Shown here: positions 51,665 to 60,389 of the stretch, piece after piece
Layout of the letters: every line of letters begins with the position of its first letter
How positions within the stretch are numbered: the stretch's first letter is position 1
Source: Sediminibacterium sp.
GTDB taxonomy: Bacteria > Bacteroidota > Bacteroidia > B-17B0 > Aurantibacillaceae
Reading direction: 5' to 3'
NCBI GenBank assembly: GCA_030054095.1
Contig: JASGCO010000001.1
Coordinates: 210,831 to 274,830 of the forward strand
Length of the DNA stretch: 64,000 bases
Program-made: the position numbers and the translations under genes
The notes under the pieces: generated by a model
Told to the model about the DNA's origin: nothing
Database searches by the model: none
The model's input: only the letters and a program-made list of their open reading frames with translations

Positions 51665-52334
51665 GGCTGAAATTTTAATTATAGACGATGAACCGCAAAT
51701 AAGAAAGTTGCTTGAAATAACTTTAGAAAGTAACGATTATAAAGTGTGGCAGGCAGAGACAGGCAAGGAAGGGATTATTTTGGCTGCGAATCATCCACCA
51801 GAATTAATTTTATTAGACATTGGTTTACCCGACAAAAGCGGACACGAAGTATTAAAAGAATTAAGAACTTGGTACAATAAATCTATCATCATCCTATCCG
51901 TTCAAAACAACGAAACTGATATTGTTTCAGCTTTAGACAATGGAGCTACCGACTATTTAACAAAACCCTTCAGAAGTGCGGAATTGTTGGCACGTATTCG
52001 ATCTGCTATTCGTAGAAACCAATCTGCCAATACGGACAACAAAATTATTTGTGGTGACCTTGAAATAGATATAACAGCTAGAGTTGTAACTAAAAGTAAT
52101 GAAGTTATGAAACTAACTGCAACCGAGTTTAATTTACTGGTTTTACTTGCAAAGAATGAAGGGAGAGTTTTAACGCACCAGTTTATTTTAAAAGAGATCT
52201 GGGGTGTTGGCTCACAAACGGAAACTCAATATTTGAGGGTGTTTGTTGGAACACTTCGCAAAAAAATTGAAACAAATCCCAACCAACCACTACATATTTT
52301 TACAGAAAGCGGAGTTGGTTATCGTTTCGTATAA
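51657..52334 (+). CDS. kdpE: KdpE-like response regulator
   Basis: 225 residues. Receiver with phospho-Asp54 ('LILLDIGLPDKSG'), acidic pair at 10-11 ('IIDDEP'), and Lys of 'TKPF', then a winged helix: 'LTATEFNLLVLLAKNEGRVLTH' (as LTATEFNLLVLL), 'YLRVFVGTLRKKIE' and 'ESGVGYRFV', all like KdpE. The neighbouring kinase overlaps by 8 nt, so the pair is a unit. The usual target kdpFABC is not here; kup follows 93 nt downstream. Confidence 0.9.
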   Translation: MNKAEILIIDDEPQIRKLLEITLESNDYKVWQAETGKEGIILAANHPPELILLDIGLPDKSGHEVLKELRTWYNKSIIILSVQNNETDIVSALDNGATDYLTKPFRSAELLARIRSAIRRNQSANTDNKIICGDLEIDITARVVTKSNEVMKLTATEFNLLVLLAKNEGRVLTHQFILKEIWGVGSQTETQYLRVFVGTLRKKIETNPNQPLHIFTESGVGYRFV

Positions 52335-52400
52335 ATTCCTCTTTATATTTCCTTTATAAAAAGCTAACTACCTTTTACTTTTTACCAATAGTATTAACGC

Positions 52401-52408
52401 CACCTTTG
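52401..52408 (+). promoter_or_regulatory. Possible promoter -7 element for kup
   Basis: CACCTTTG, one mismatch from TAnnTTTG, 19 nt before the kup ATG at 52428. Suggests kup-porin can be transcribed separately from the two-component genes and may be their regulated target. Confidence 0.35.
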
Positions 52409-52427
52409 TACCATTAAAAATTGTGAT

Positions 52428-54395
52428 ATGGACAAAGTTAAAAATGGCATCAACGGTAAAGTAACAACGGCTTCATTATTAGTAGCTCTTGGAATAATTT
52501 ATGGCGACATTGGAACAAGTCCTCTATATGCGCTAAAAGCTGTTATAGGCAACAGAGAAATTACTGAACAGTTGGTTTATGGTGGTGTTTCTTGCATTTT
52601 TTGGACACTCGTATTCCAAACTTCAATCAAATACATTTGGCTAACACTCAAAGCAGATAATCACGGTGAAGGTGGAGTCTTTTCACTGTATTCACTTGTA
52701 AAACGCTATGGCAAAAAACTTGTAATCCCAACTATTCTTGGTGCTACAACATTACTTGCTGATGGCATCATTACCCCACCTATTTCAGTTGCTTCAGCCA
52801 TTGAAGGGTTAAATATGGTAAAAGGTTTAGAAACTATTATTGTACCTGGAAATACATTAACCGTCGGAATAGTAATTGCAATTCTTTCCGTTCTATTCTT
52901 CTTTCAACGATTTGGAACACAAGTAATAGGGAAAGCATTTGGGCCTATTATGACTGTTTGGTTTTCTATGCTTCTTATTATTGGTATTGGAAACGTTGCT
53001 TTACACGTTGAAATTTTAAAAGCATTAAGTCCACATTATGCCATTGATTTATTGATAAATTATCCACAAGGGTTTTGGTTACTTGGAGCCGTATTTCTTT
53101 GCACAACAGGTGCAGAAGCATTATATTCAGATTTAGGCCATTGTGGTATTAAAAATATTCGGATTAGTTGGAGTTTCGTAAAAGTCAGTTTAGTTGCTTG
53201 CTATCTAGGTCAAGCATCTTGGTTAATGCATCAAAGCGGAAATTTACTTGATGGTAGAAATCCATTTTTTGAAATAGTGCCACATTGGTTTTTAATTCCA
53301 AGTATAATCATAGCAACTTTAGCTACAATTATTGCTTCACAGGCATTAATAAGTGGCAGTTTCACCTTAATCAACGAAGCTATTAATCTTAATTTTTGGC
53401 CTAGGGTTTCAGTAAAGCAACCCACTGAAGCCAAAGGACAAATATATATTCCAAGTGTAAACACAATACTTTGGTTTGGTTGTGTGCTGATGATTTTATA
53501 CTTCAAAGAAAGCGGACACATGGAAGCTGCTTATGGCTTTTCAATAACCGTTACAATGCTGATGACAACATTGCTAATGTGCTACTTTTTACTTTATCGT
53601 TTACATTGGAATAAAATTTATGTTGTAGCATTCGCAATTGTCTTCGGCACTATTGAATTATCTTTTTTCATTGCTAACGTAGCCAAGATTAAAGAAAGAT
53701 GGATGTTTCTGTTTTTTGAACTATTCATTTTTATGGTAATGTATATTTGGTATTATGCTCGAAAAATAAATAATAGATACACCAAATTTGAGCAGTTAGG
53801 AAAACACAGCAATCAGTTAAAGGAACTTAGCGAAGACGATGCCATTTCTAAATTCGCTACACATTTAATTTATCTTACCAAAGCAGATAAACGTGACGAA
53901 ATTGAGGAAAAAATTATTAAATCTATCTTTTCAAAGAAACCAAAAAGAGCAGATGTTTATTGGTTTCTGCACCTCAATAGAACAAATGAACCTTACACGT
54001 TATCATACGATGTTACCGAATTATTAGACGACAAAGTAATCAAAGTAAATATCAATGTAGGGTTTCGCATTCAACCAAAAACAGAACTATATTTTAAAAA
54101 AATTGTAATAGAATTAGTTCAAAACAAAGAACTCAATTTGCATATCAGACCCGATGGTTCGACCAAATACAATGCAGAACCTGACTTCAAATTTGTAGTT
54201 ATTGAAAAATTTCTTTCGGTAGAAAATGAATTTACATTAAGAGATGGCCTATTACTCAACGCATATTTTAAATTAAAACAACTAGGCGTAAGTGATGAAA
54301 AAGCATTTGGACTTGACAAAAGTGATGTGGTAATAGAAGATACTCCGCTTTTATATCAACCTATAAATAATATTGAATTAACTCGTAATAAATAA
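52428..54395 (+). CDS. kup: KUP/HAK/KT family potassium uptake protein
   Basis: 655 residues. 'LGIIYGDIGTSPLYALKAV' near residue 20 and 'GTTLLADGIITPPISVASAIEG' (as LADGIITPPISVASA) are the signature of Kup. About 12 membrane segments then a C-terminal cytoplasmic domain (about 460-655). K+ is taken up with protons. It is the likely target of the KdpD/E-like pair upstream, replacing the Kdp ATPase, and a porin gene follows 4 nt after its stop. Confidence 0.94.
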   Translation: MDKVKNGINGKVTTASLLVALGIIYGDIGTSPLYALKAVIGNREITEQLVYGGVSCIFWTLVFQTSIKYIWLTLKADNHGEGGVFSLYSLVKRYGKKLVIPTILGATTLLADGIITPPISVASAIEGLNMVKGLETIIVPGNTLTVGIVIAILSVLFFFQRFGTQVIGKAFGPIMTVWFSMLLIIGIGNVALHVEILKALSPHYAIDLLINYPQGFWLLGAVFLCTTGAEALYSDLGHCGIKNIRISWSFVKVSLVACYLGQASWLMHQSGNLLDGRNPFFEIVPHWFLIPSIIIATLATIIASQALISGSFTLINEAINLNFWPRVSVKQPTEAKGQIYIPSVNTILWFGCVLMILYFKESGHMEAAYGFSITVTMLMTTLLMCYFLLYRLHWNKIYVVAFAIVFGTIELSFFIANVAKIKERWMFLFFELFIFMVMYIWYYARKINNRYTKFEQLGKHSNQLKELSEDDAISKFATHLIYLTKADKRDEIEEKIIKSIFSKKPKRADVYWFLHLNRTNEPYTLSYDVTELLDDKVIKVNINVGFRIQPKTELYFKKIVIELVQNKELNLHIRPDGSTKYNAEPDFKFVVIEKFLSVENEFTLRDGLLLNAYFKLKQLGVSDEKAFGLDKSDVVIEDTPLLYQPINNIELTRNK

Positions 54396-54399
54396 CAAA

Positions 54400-55875
54400 A
54401 TGAAAAAATTATTCATCATAGTTGGTTTATTTATTGCTTTTCAAACTAATGCACAAACATTAAACCCACAAGAAAAGCAAGAAATTATTAACCAACTGAA
54501 AAAAGAACTACTAGACAGTTTAAGCCATAAAACCAGAGTATTAACTGACAGTATTGACAATGAAACCGCAAAAATAAATAAACAAAAAGGCGAACCCTTT
54601 GAAGGCATTGATATGACTTGGCAAAACGGTAGCGACAGAAGAATCAATAATATTTGGAAAGACCTAAAGTATTTTACACCAAGTATTTTGCTAGATGTAA
54701 ACTATACCTACTCATTCAATAATCCAAATGACAACACTGTTGTCGGTTCAACAGCTTTGACTAGAAACAATGAAGTGCAGCTTTCTGCTTTACATTTTGG
54801 AGGCGATTTTTATTACAAAGGAGCAAGAGCAAGAATAATGACACAATTTGGCACACGTTCACAAGTTGTTCCTCGTAATGATTTTAGCCCATATCGAGGG
54901 CAATATCAACTAGCAAATGTTTATCGCTATTTAAGTGAAGCCTATGCCGGTTATCATATTAATAAATGGCACGGAATCAACATTGATGCAGGCCTTTTTA
55001 TGTCTTATATTGGCCTAAACTCATTTTATCAAGCAGAAAATTGGGAATATCAGGCATCCTTTACATCGGATAATACGCCTTGGTTTTTCAACGGTATACG
55101 TTTTCAGATTCACCCAGCCAAACATTTAAAAATAGAACCTTGGATAATAAATGGTTGGCAGAGTTACGGGAAATTTAATAGTATGCCTGGTATTGGCGGA
55201 AACATTACTTGGATACCAAATAGCAATTTAAAAATACTAACTAATAACTATTATGGAACTGATGCAGCAGGTATTCCGGACCGAAAAAGATTTCATTCAG
55301 ATAATAGCGTTTTAGTACGATATTATAATAAACCAACATCCAAAGGCATTACAAAAATGGCCTTTTCATTAACAGGAGATTTTGGTTTTGAAAAAGGCGG
55401 AGGAGTAAACGGTTTTAAAGATGGTGACAGCATACAAGGTCCTGCTCAATACTTTGCAAGTGCAATGTTTTACAATCGAATTTGGTTTGCCAAAAATAAA
55501 TGTGCTTGGACAATTGGTGGCGGAATAATGAACAATCCCGGACGCTATTTAGTGCTCTATCCAACAGGACAAGCAAGTCCTTTACCTAATCCAAATAATC
55601 CGATCCAAACAGAAGGTGCATTCCCTTTTAGTGCAAATCCGGGGGACAAATTTTCGGGTTGGGACTGCTCCACCAACTTTGACTATATGCCTAATCAAAG
55701 TATTACATTCAGAATTGAGTTTGTCTACCGAAACTCAAGCGTTCCTTACTTTGCAGGACAAGGTGGAGTTACTTCTCAAACAGGTTACTTAACAACTTCC
55801 CTAGACCCAAATTGGCGACCAGATTTAGTAAAATCGGAAAGCAGACTTATTTTAGCAATGCTATTTAGACTGTAA
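54400..55875 (+). CDS. Outer-membrane porin-like beta-barrel protein
   Basis: 491 residues. Signal peptide to about residue 19 ('FQTNAQ'), a coiled-coil periplasmic stretch (about 22-60), then a barrel with alternating aromatic strands ('SILLDVNYTYSFN', 'KWHGINIDAGLFMSYIGL', 'WWRPDLV'-like 'NWRPDLVKSES') ending 'LILAMLFRL'. Porins of this BBP2/DcaP-like kind are commonly found in Bacteroidota kdp operons. It presumably lets K+ reach Kup through the outer membrane. Co-transcribed with kup. Confidence 0.83.
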   Translation: MKKLFIIVGLFIAFQTNAQTLNPQEKQEIINQLKKELLDSLSHKTRVLTDSIDNETAKINKQKGEPFEGIDMTWQNGSDRRINNIWKDLKYFTPSILLDVNYTYSFNNPNDNTVVGSTALTRNNEVQLSALHFGGDFYYKGARARIMTQFGTRSQVVPRNDFSPYRGQYQLANVYRYLSEAYAGYHINKWHGINIDAGLFMSYIGLNSFYQAENWEYQASFTSDNTPWFFNGIRFQIHPAKHLKIEPWIINGWQSYGKFNSMPGIGGNITWIPNSNLKILTNNYYGTDAAGIPDRKRFHSDNSVLVRYYNKPTSKGITKMAFSLTGDFGFEKGGGVNGFKDGDSIQGPAQYFASAMFYNRIWFAKNKCAWTIGGGIMNNPGRYLVLYPTGQASPLPNPNNPIQTEGAFPFSANPGDKFSGWDCSTNFDYMPNQSITFRIEFVYRNSSVPYFAGQGGVTSQTGYLTTSLDPNWRPDLVKSESRLILAMLFRL

Positions 55876-55929
55876 AGACAACACACTAATCAAGGACACG
55901 ACTTTTAATAGACAACTGATAGAAGGGCA

Positions 55930-56036
55930 TCCACTAATACAGGTTTAGCAAAATTAGCAGTTCAGTGCTTCGTATAAAGTTTTGTGGTTAAAATCGCCTA
56001 CTTCGCCAAGTCGAGAACCGTTAGGCGCAAGCAATA
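55930..56036. repeat. Second cassette-like repeat
   Basis: Holds ATAAAGTTTTGT (55974-55985) as in the element at 50217, and ends 'AACCGTTAGGC' (56016-56026), matching GTTRRRY; a hairpin CGCCTA / TAGGCG (about 55995-56027) surrounds it. The next small reading frame begins 17 nt later. Boundary positions are approximate. Confidence 0.45.
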
Positions 56037-56043
56037 GACGAAA

Positions 56044-56274
56044 ATGGACATAGAAGAACTTTATGCCAAACTTATCGACGAACCAAAACCTCGACGACAA
56101 CAAGTCAACATAGTGCTCCGACTTCCTTACAACGACACCACCGGCAACAATAATTCAAAACTCATTTAGACATGGCTTGGTATAGCTCTATTATTTATAG
56201 TATTATGGGTTTTCAAAATCGTACACTCAGACTTCTTATTCAATATAATTCCTTTTGGAATAATACTTTGCTGA
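56044..56274 (+). pseudogene. Small membrane-tailed gene interrupted by in-frame TAG
   Basis: From ATG at 56044 a 41-residue basic/acidic head ('MDIEELYAKLIDEPKPRRQQ') ends at TAG (56167-56169), yet the same frame continues as a hydrophobic tail ('WLGIALLFIVLWVFKIV') to TGA at 56272-56274. Without the TAG this would be a 76-residue protein with a C-terminal membrane anchor. Most likely a nonsense-broken cassette gene; suppression is less likely. No family recognised. Confidence 0.5.
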
Positions 56275-56282
56275 TTTATCCG

Positions 56283-56657
56283 TTATTTCTCCTTTTTGTG
56301 CTTCGTAACTTTAGAATGTTCAACGCCAAATTCTTTCATCAAATCTAATCCATAGTTACGAATGGTATCAACAATGACAATCGCTTTTTGACCTCGTTTG
56401 GTAATGGAATATTCAACCTTTGGCGGGACAACGGGAAAAACTTCTCGAGTTATAAAGCCTTCTTCTTCCAATTCTCTTAATTGACTGGTGAGCATTTTAT
56501 GAGTGATGTGTGGAATATCCTTTTTCAACTCACCGTATCGCATCACTTTATCTTTTAACCTCCAAAGAATAGGCATTTTCCATGTTCCTCCTATTCTATC
56601 CATTGCAAACTCGACAGGATTGTAATAAAGTTTGTTTTTGTATAAAAATTCTGGCAT
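56283..56657 (-). CDS. HxlR family transcriptional regulator
   Basis: 124 residues from the Met at 56657; the longer frame to 56762 has an implausible N-terminus. HxlR-type winged helix: 'CPVEFAMDRIGGTWK..ILWRL'-like 'NPVEFAMDRIGGTWKMPIL', 'MRYGELKKDIPHITHKMLTSQLRELE' (as GELKKDIPHITHKMLT), 'ITREVFPVVPPKVEYSIT' (as VFPVVPPKVEYSIT). The usual N-terminal Cys is replaced. Divergent from the DJ-1 gene, 164 nt away, probably its regulator; family members often sense electrophiles or oxidants. Confidence 0.92.
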   Translation of the reverse strand: MPEFLYKNKLYYNPVEFAMDRIGGTWKMPILWRLKDKVMRYGELKKDIPHITHKMLTSQLRELEEEGFITREVFPVVPPKVEYSITKRGQKAIVIVDTIRNYGLDLMKEFGVEHSKVTKHKKEK

Positions 56658-56821
56658 CGCTATAAGTATTGTATTTATTGATACTTTCCAAAAAGTGTGT
56701 ATCACTATTCGGAGTAAGTATATTGGCAAAGGTAACATATAGTTGCAACTTTGCCACATCAAAGTTTAAAAAAAATGAAACCGCTTGCGGTTCACGAATT
56801 CAAAAACAAAAATTAAAGGCC

Positions 56822-57685
56822 ATGAGTAAAAAGACAATACTTGTTATCGCTTCTGCACTGACTTTAATAGGTGGCAGCGTTTACGCACAAAATTCAAAAA
56901 CAATTAAAAACAACAGTAAAATGGAAAAATCAAAAGAAAGACTGAGTTACGTTCACCCACATGGTGCACCCTCAAAAGGAAAAATTTTAATGGTGGCAAG
57001 TTCGCCATCGGTTTCAAAACAAACAGGCTGGCCAATCGGATTTTGGGCTGCTGAATTGACACACCCAATGAGAGTGTTTCAAGAAGCAGGATATGAAATT
57101 GAATTGGTTTCAACCGAAGGTGGCAAATTAGAAATGGACGGATATTCCAATCCGACTGATGCAAGTGGTTATTCTGCACATGACATCATTTCATTGGGCT
57201 ATATGCAAAAACCTGAGTTCAACAAAATGCTGGAAAACACAAAGAAACTAACAGAGGTAAAGCACAACGACTATGTTGCCATCTTCTTAGTCGGTGGTCA
57301 AGGGCCAATGTATACTTTCAGAGGCAATAAAGAATTAGAAAAACTATTTGTTTCGTTTTATGAAGCTGGAAAGCCATCATCAGCGGTTTGCCATTCAACC
57401 ACATTATTGTTAGAAGCAAAAAAATCAAATGGTGAACTTTTGGTAAAGGGTAAAACATGGACTGGATTTGCTGATGCAGAAGAAGAGTATGCCGACAAAG
57501 CTGTAGGGCAAAAAATTCAACCATACAGAATTGAAGATGAAGCTAAGAAACTAACTGGAACAACTTTTAAAGTAGCTGCTCCATTTTCTTCTTATGCAAT
57601 TCAAGACGGAAACTTAGTAACTGGACAACAACAAAATTCAGGTGCTGCTGCGGCTGAATTAGTAGTTGAACTTTTGACAAAATAA
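56822..57685 (+). CDS. DJ-1/PfpI family protein with signal peptide
   Basis: 287 residues from ATG at 56822; a signal peptide ends near residue 22 ('SVYAQ'). Type 1 glutamine amidotransferase-like fold with nucleophile Cys190 in 'SSAVCHSTTLL' followed by His191, and Glu78 of the 'AAELTHP' segment, the pattern of Hsp31/YraA-like glyoxalase III or chaperone proteins. Export to the periplasm is unusual for this group but seen in Bacteroidota. Divergent HxlR regulator suggests induction by reactive aldehydes. The upstream in-frame extension is discarded. Confidence 0.88.
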   Translation: MSKKTILVIASALTLIGGSVYAQNSKTIKNNSKMEKSKERLSYVHPHGAPSKGKILMVASSPSVSKQTGWPIGFWAAELTHPMRVFQEAGYEIELVSTEGGKLEMDGYSNPTDASGYSAHDIISLGYMQKPEFNKMLENTKKLTEVKHNDYVAIFLVGGQGPMYTFRGNKELEKLFVSFYEAGKPSSAVCHSTTLLLEAKKSNGELLVKGKTWTGFADAEEEYADKAVGQKIQPYRIEDEAKKLTGTTFKVAAPFSSYAIQDGNLVTGQQQNSGAAAAELVVELLTK

Positions 57686-57693
57686 AGATCTAA

Positions 57694-57720
57694 AGCAGGT
57701 GGGGCTTCACCCCACCTGCT
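57694..57720 (+). terminator. Strong hairpin after the DJ-1 gene
   Basis: Perfect 11-bp stem AGCAGGTGGGG (57694-57704) / CCCCACCTGCT (57710-57720), CTTCA loop. It lacks a T-run, so termination strength is uncertain, but its GC content stands out in the AT-rich island. Confidence 0.6.
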
Positions 57721-57736
57721 GTTACTTCTGTAAAAA

Positions 57737-58384
57737 ATGAGAAAATTAATATTCATAATCCTAATTGGGATTTGCAGCACTGCAAAGGCACAAATTCCAG
57801 TGGAAATTTTTGCAGGGAATGAACGGACAACGGTTGACATCATGTTTTTTAAATATTTCAAAAACAAACATGGGGAAAATTCTCGTTGGCTTTTCTTTAA
57901 TAGAAACAGGGCAAGTGTTGATTACCGTATAACCAAAACTACTTTCTTGCCACAGTTTGGTTTTACAGAAGCCATATCCTACAATCATGAAAAACTAAAA
58001 GGTTTTGCTCCTGTAATAGTTGGTCAGGTCTTAAGTTGGGGTGTTTATCCGAAAGCAGGTATTCAATATGCTCACATCAATAAAAATATGACCATATTTA
58101 CTTGGTTGGTTTGCGGAATCCTTGAAAAACCAGACTTAGATTACTTCCTTCTTTTCCGATACACGCCAAAACTTACAGAAAAAGCCAATCTGTTTACGCA
58201 AGTAGAAAGTGTAAATGCTTTCCCAACTGTAAGCACCGCTAATTTCAGCTTTACACAGCGATTAAGATTGGGGATTCAGCTGAAAACATATCAGTTTGGA
58301 GCGGGTACCGATTTTAACCAAACAGGCAATACTAAATTCACTAAAATATACACTATTGGCGGCTTTATCAGACACGAATTTTAA
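57737..58384 (+). CDS. Small outer-membrane hypothetical protein
   Basis: 215 residues with a signal peptide to about residue 19 ('STAKAQ'). The body has alternating strand patterns ('NRNRASVDYRITKTTFLPQFGF', 'AGIQYAHI', 'RLRLGIQLKTYQFGAG') and ends 'IGGFIRHEF', consistent with a small beta-barrel. I do not recognise the family. It starts 17 nt after the DJ-1 hairpin and stops 3 nt before the bestrophin gene, so these may be one transcript. Confidence 0.6.
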   Translation: MRKLIFIILIGICSTAKAQIPVEIFAGNERTTVDIMFFKYFKNKHGENSRWLFFNRNRASVDYRITKTTFLPQFGFTEAISYNHEKLKGFAPVIVGQVLSWGVYPKAGIQYAHINKNMTIFTWLVCGILEKPDLDYFLLFRYTPKLTEKANLFTQVESVNAFPTVSTANFSFTQRLRLGIQLKTYQFGAGTDFNQTGNTKFTKIYTIGGFIRHEF

Positions 58385-58387
58385 AAC

Positions 58388-59323
58388 ATGATAGTCAAAA
58401 GAAATTTCAATCCCATCAAAGTAATTCAGTATGTGAAAACTGAATTGGCTTTTGCAGTTATCATAACAGTAGCTGTTTTTGTGTTGCACAAGCAAAACAT
58501 TACCGCTGTTACTTTACCGTTTTCTATTTCAGTCACCTTAGGAAGTGCTTTGGCGATTTTTATTGCTTTTCGCAATAATAGTTCTTATAGCCGTTGGTGG
58601 GAAGCAAGAACACTTTGGGGCGGTATAATCAATTCAAGTCGTGTTTTGGCAAGGTTAATCATCACATTTACGGACAGTCATTCGCACCAACAGAGTTACG
58701 AAAAGGAACGAAGCGAACAATTTAAAAAGGAAATGATTTACAAAGTAATCGCTTGGGTTCATGCTTTGCGATTGCATCTAAGAAAACAAGATAACTGGCA
58801 TGAACTGAAACCCTTTTTATCAGCACAGGAATTTGAGCATTTAGAAAAATCACAGAACAAGCCCAATTATCTGCACCTTGTATCAGGCAAAAAGATTTAT
58901 GAAGCCATGGCAAACGGAACACTTGGTGGTTTCGACAGCTTTCAAATGGAAGGTCAATTATTAGCATTAGCAAATTATCAAGGCGGTTGCGAACGTATTA
59001 AAAACACTCCGTTATTAAGACAATACGACTTTTTTACAAGGTTGTTTCTATACACATTTATGTTAATGCTTCCATTTTCATTGATTGGCGATTTTACTAA
59101 AATGAATATTGATTACTTGATGATACCAGTTTCGGTCATCATTTCTTTTGTTTTTGCCATAATAGGCAAGGTAGGAGAAGTAAACGAAAATCCATTTGAA
59201 AACAGGATTACAGACGTTCCACTAACTGCCATGTGCAACACCATTGAAAGAGATTTACAAGAAATGTTAGGCGAAACCAATTTGCCAACAAAGTTAGAAG
59301 CAGAGAACGGTTTTTTATACTAA
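58388..59323 (+). CDS. Bestrophin-like (UPF0187/RFP-TM) channel protein
   Basis: 311 residues. 'FRNNSSYSRWWEARTLWGGIINSSRVLARLI' (as NNSSYSRWWEARTLWG) is the bacterial bestrophin signature, with two N-terminal membrane segments (about 25-60) and two near 215-265, and the 'ERIKNTPLLRQYDFFTRLFLY' gate region in between. Bacterial bestrophins are often cation-selective pentameric channels (KpBest conducts Na+). Anion-channel activity is the animal role. Its stop overlaps the start of the broken channel gene by one base. Confidence 0.87.
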   Translation: MIVKRNFNPIKVIQYVKTELAFAVIITVAVFVLHKQNITAVTLPFSISVTLGSALAIFIAFRNNSSYSRWWEARTLWGGIINSSRVLARLIITFTDSHSHQQSYEKERSEQFKKEMIYKVIAWVHALRLHLRKQDNWHELKPFLSAQEFEHLEKSQNKPNYLHLVSGKKIYEAMANGTLGGFDSFQMEGQLLALANYQGGCERIKNTPLLRQYDFFTRLFLYTFMLMLPFSLIGDFTKMNIDYLMIPVSVIISFVFAIIGKVGEVNENPFENRITDVPLTAMCNTIERDLQEMLGETNLPTKLEAENGFLY

Positions 59324-59615
59324 TGAATAATATCAACCAAATACTAACCAGCCGGACTGAAGCATTTAATGAAGGCGTAATTGCTATCATTATACTGTTA
59401 TGGTCTTTGACTTGAAATTGCAGGAAATACCGACAGACAAAACGGTTTGGAATGAATTGTCTTTACTTGTTCCCAGGAAAAGATTTTTAATAAATTCAAC
59501 TATTAAGCAAGTAACAGGCTATAATTTTTATCGTAGGTTATTTACTATTCCATTCGTATTTATATGGATCATAATTACATTTAATTGGCTTACCATGAAG
59601 AGAATTATGAACTAA
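59323..59615 (+). pseudogene. Frameshifted, truncated TMEM175/DUF1211-like channel gene
   Basis: The ATG at 59323 gives 'TSRTEAFNEGVIAIIIL..' which is the conserved first helix of TMEM175/DUF1211 K+ channels (RxEAFSDGVxAIIIT), then a stop at 59413. One base out of frame the expected continuation 'MVFDLKLQEIP' appears from 59400 and runs to 59615. So a one-base deletion near 59395 has broken it, and the tail after about residue 55 no longer resembles the family, so it is truncated as well. It would have been a second potassium channel in this island. Confidence 0.7.
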
Positions 59616-59645
59616 TCATTACAGCATCCCCCGGGCAACAAAACA

Positions 59646-60380
59646 CTAGTTCACCTTAAACAAACCATACTTTAAAATACACCAGATAGCTCTGAATCCA
59701 TCTTTCCAGCCAATCTTTTTCCCTTCTTCGTAGGTGCGTCCATAATACGAAATACCCACTTCGTAAATGCGTATATTTTTAATGCGACTGATCTTAGCCG
59801 TTACTTCCGGTTCAAAACCAAACCGTTGTTCACGCAAACGAACCGGCTGAATCACTTCCGCACGAAACACCTTGTAACAGGTTTCCATATCGGTTAAATT
59901 CAGATTTGTAAACATATTACTCAGCGAGGTCAGAAACTTATTTCCGATCGTATGCCAGTAAAACAATATACGGTGCGGTCGCCCTCCTACAAAACGCGAA
60001 CCATACACCACATCCGCGAAACCATCGGTAATGGGCTTTAAAAGGATAGGATATTCTGCCGGATCGTATTCCAGATCCGCGTCTTGTATAATAATGATTT
60101 CGCCTTTGGCTTCTTTAATACCGCGGTGCAGGGCCGCGCCTTTTCCCATATTAACCGGTTGCGAGTACAACTGTATATTCAAATCCGGATGCTCACGGCA
60201 ATACCGCTCCACACTCTCCACCGTATTATCGCGCGAACAATCGTTCACTATAATAATTTCCTTTTCCATCCCCCCTTGCAATACTACCCGTTTAATTTTA
60301 TCAAGGATCAGATGAATTGTAGGCCCTTCATTATACGCGGGAATAACAATGGACAAGGTTTTAAATATCATATCAGCCAT
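59646..60380 (-). CDS. Family 2 glycosyltransferase (DPM1-like polyprenyl-phosphate sugar synthase)
   Basis: 244 residues. GT-A fold with '[10 protein letters not shown]', the metal-binding D100-A-D102 of '[11 protein letters not shown]', '[15 protein letters not shown]' and '[14 protein letters not shown]', the pattern of DPM1/GtrB-like enzymes that load a hexose on polyprenyl phosphate. No membrane segments. Such products feed GT-C transferases like those at 39837-41594 and 46364-48226. It starts 9 nt after the mutase gene ends (or at Met4, 60371), so is in that operon. Confidence 0.88.
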   Translation of the reverse strand: MADMIFKTLSIVIPAYNEGPTIHLILDKIKRVVLQGGMEKEIIIVNDCSRDNTVESVERYCREHPDLNIQLYSQPVNMGKGAALHRGIKEAKGEIIIIQDADLEYDPAEYPILLKPITDGFADVVYGSRFVGGRPHRILFYWHTIGNKFLTSLSNMFTNLNLTDMETCYKVFRAEVIQPVRLREQRFGFEPEVTAKISRIKNIRIYEVGISYYGRTYEEGKKIGWKDGFRAIWCILKYGLFKVN

Positions 60381-60389
60381 TACCTAAAA

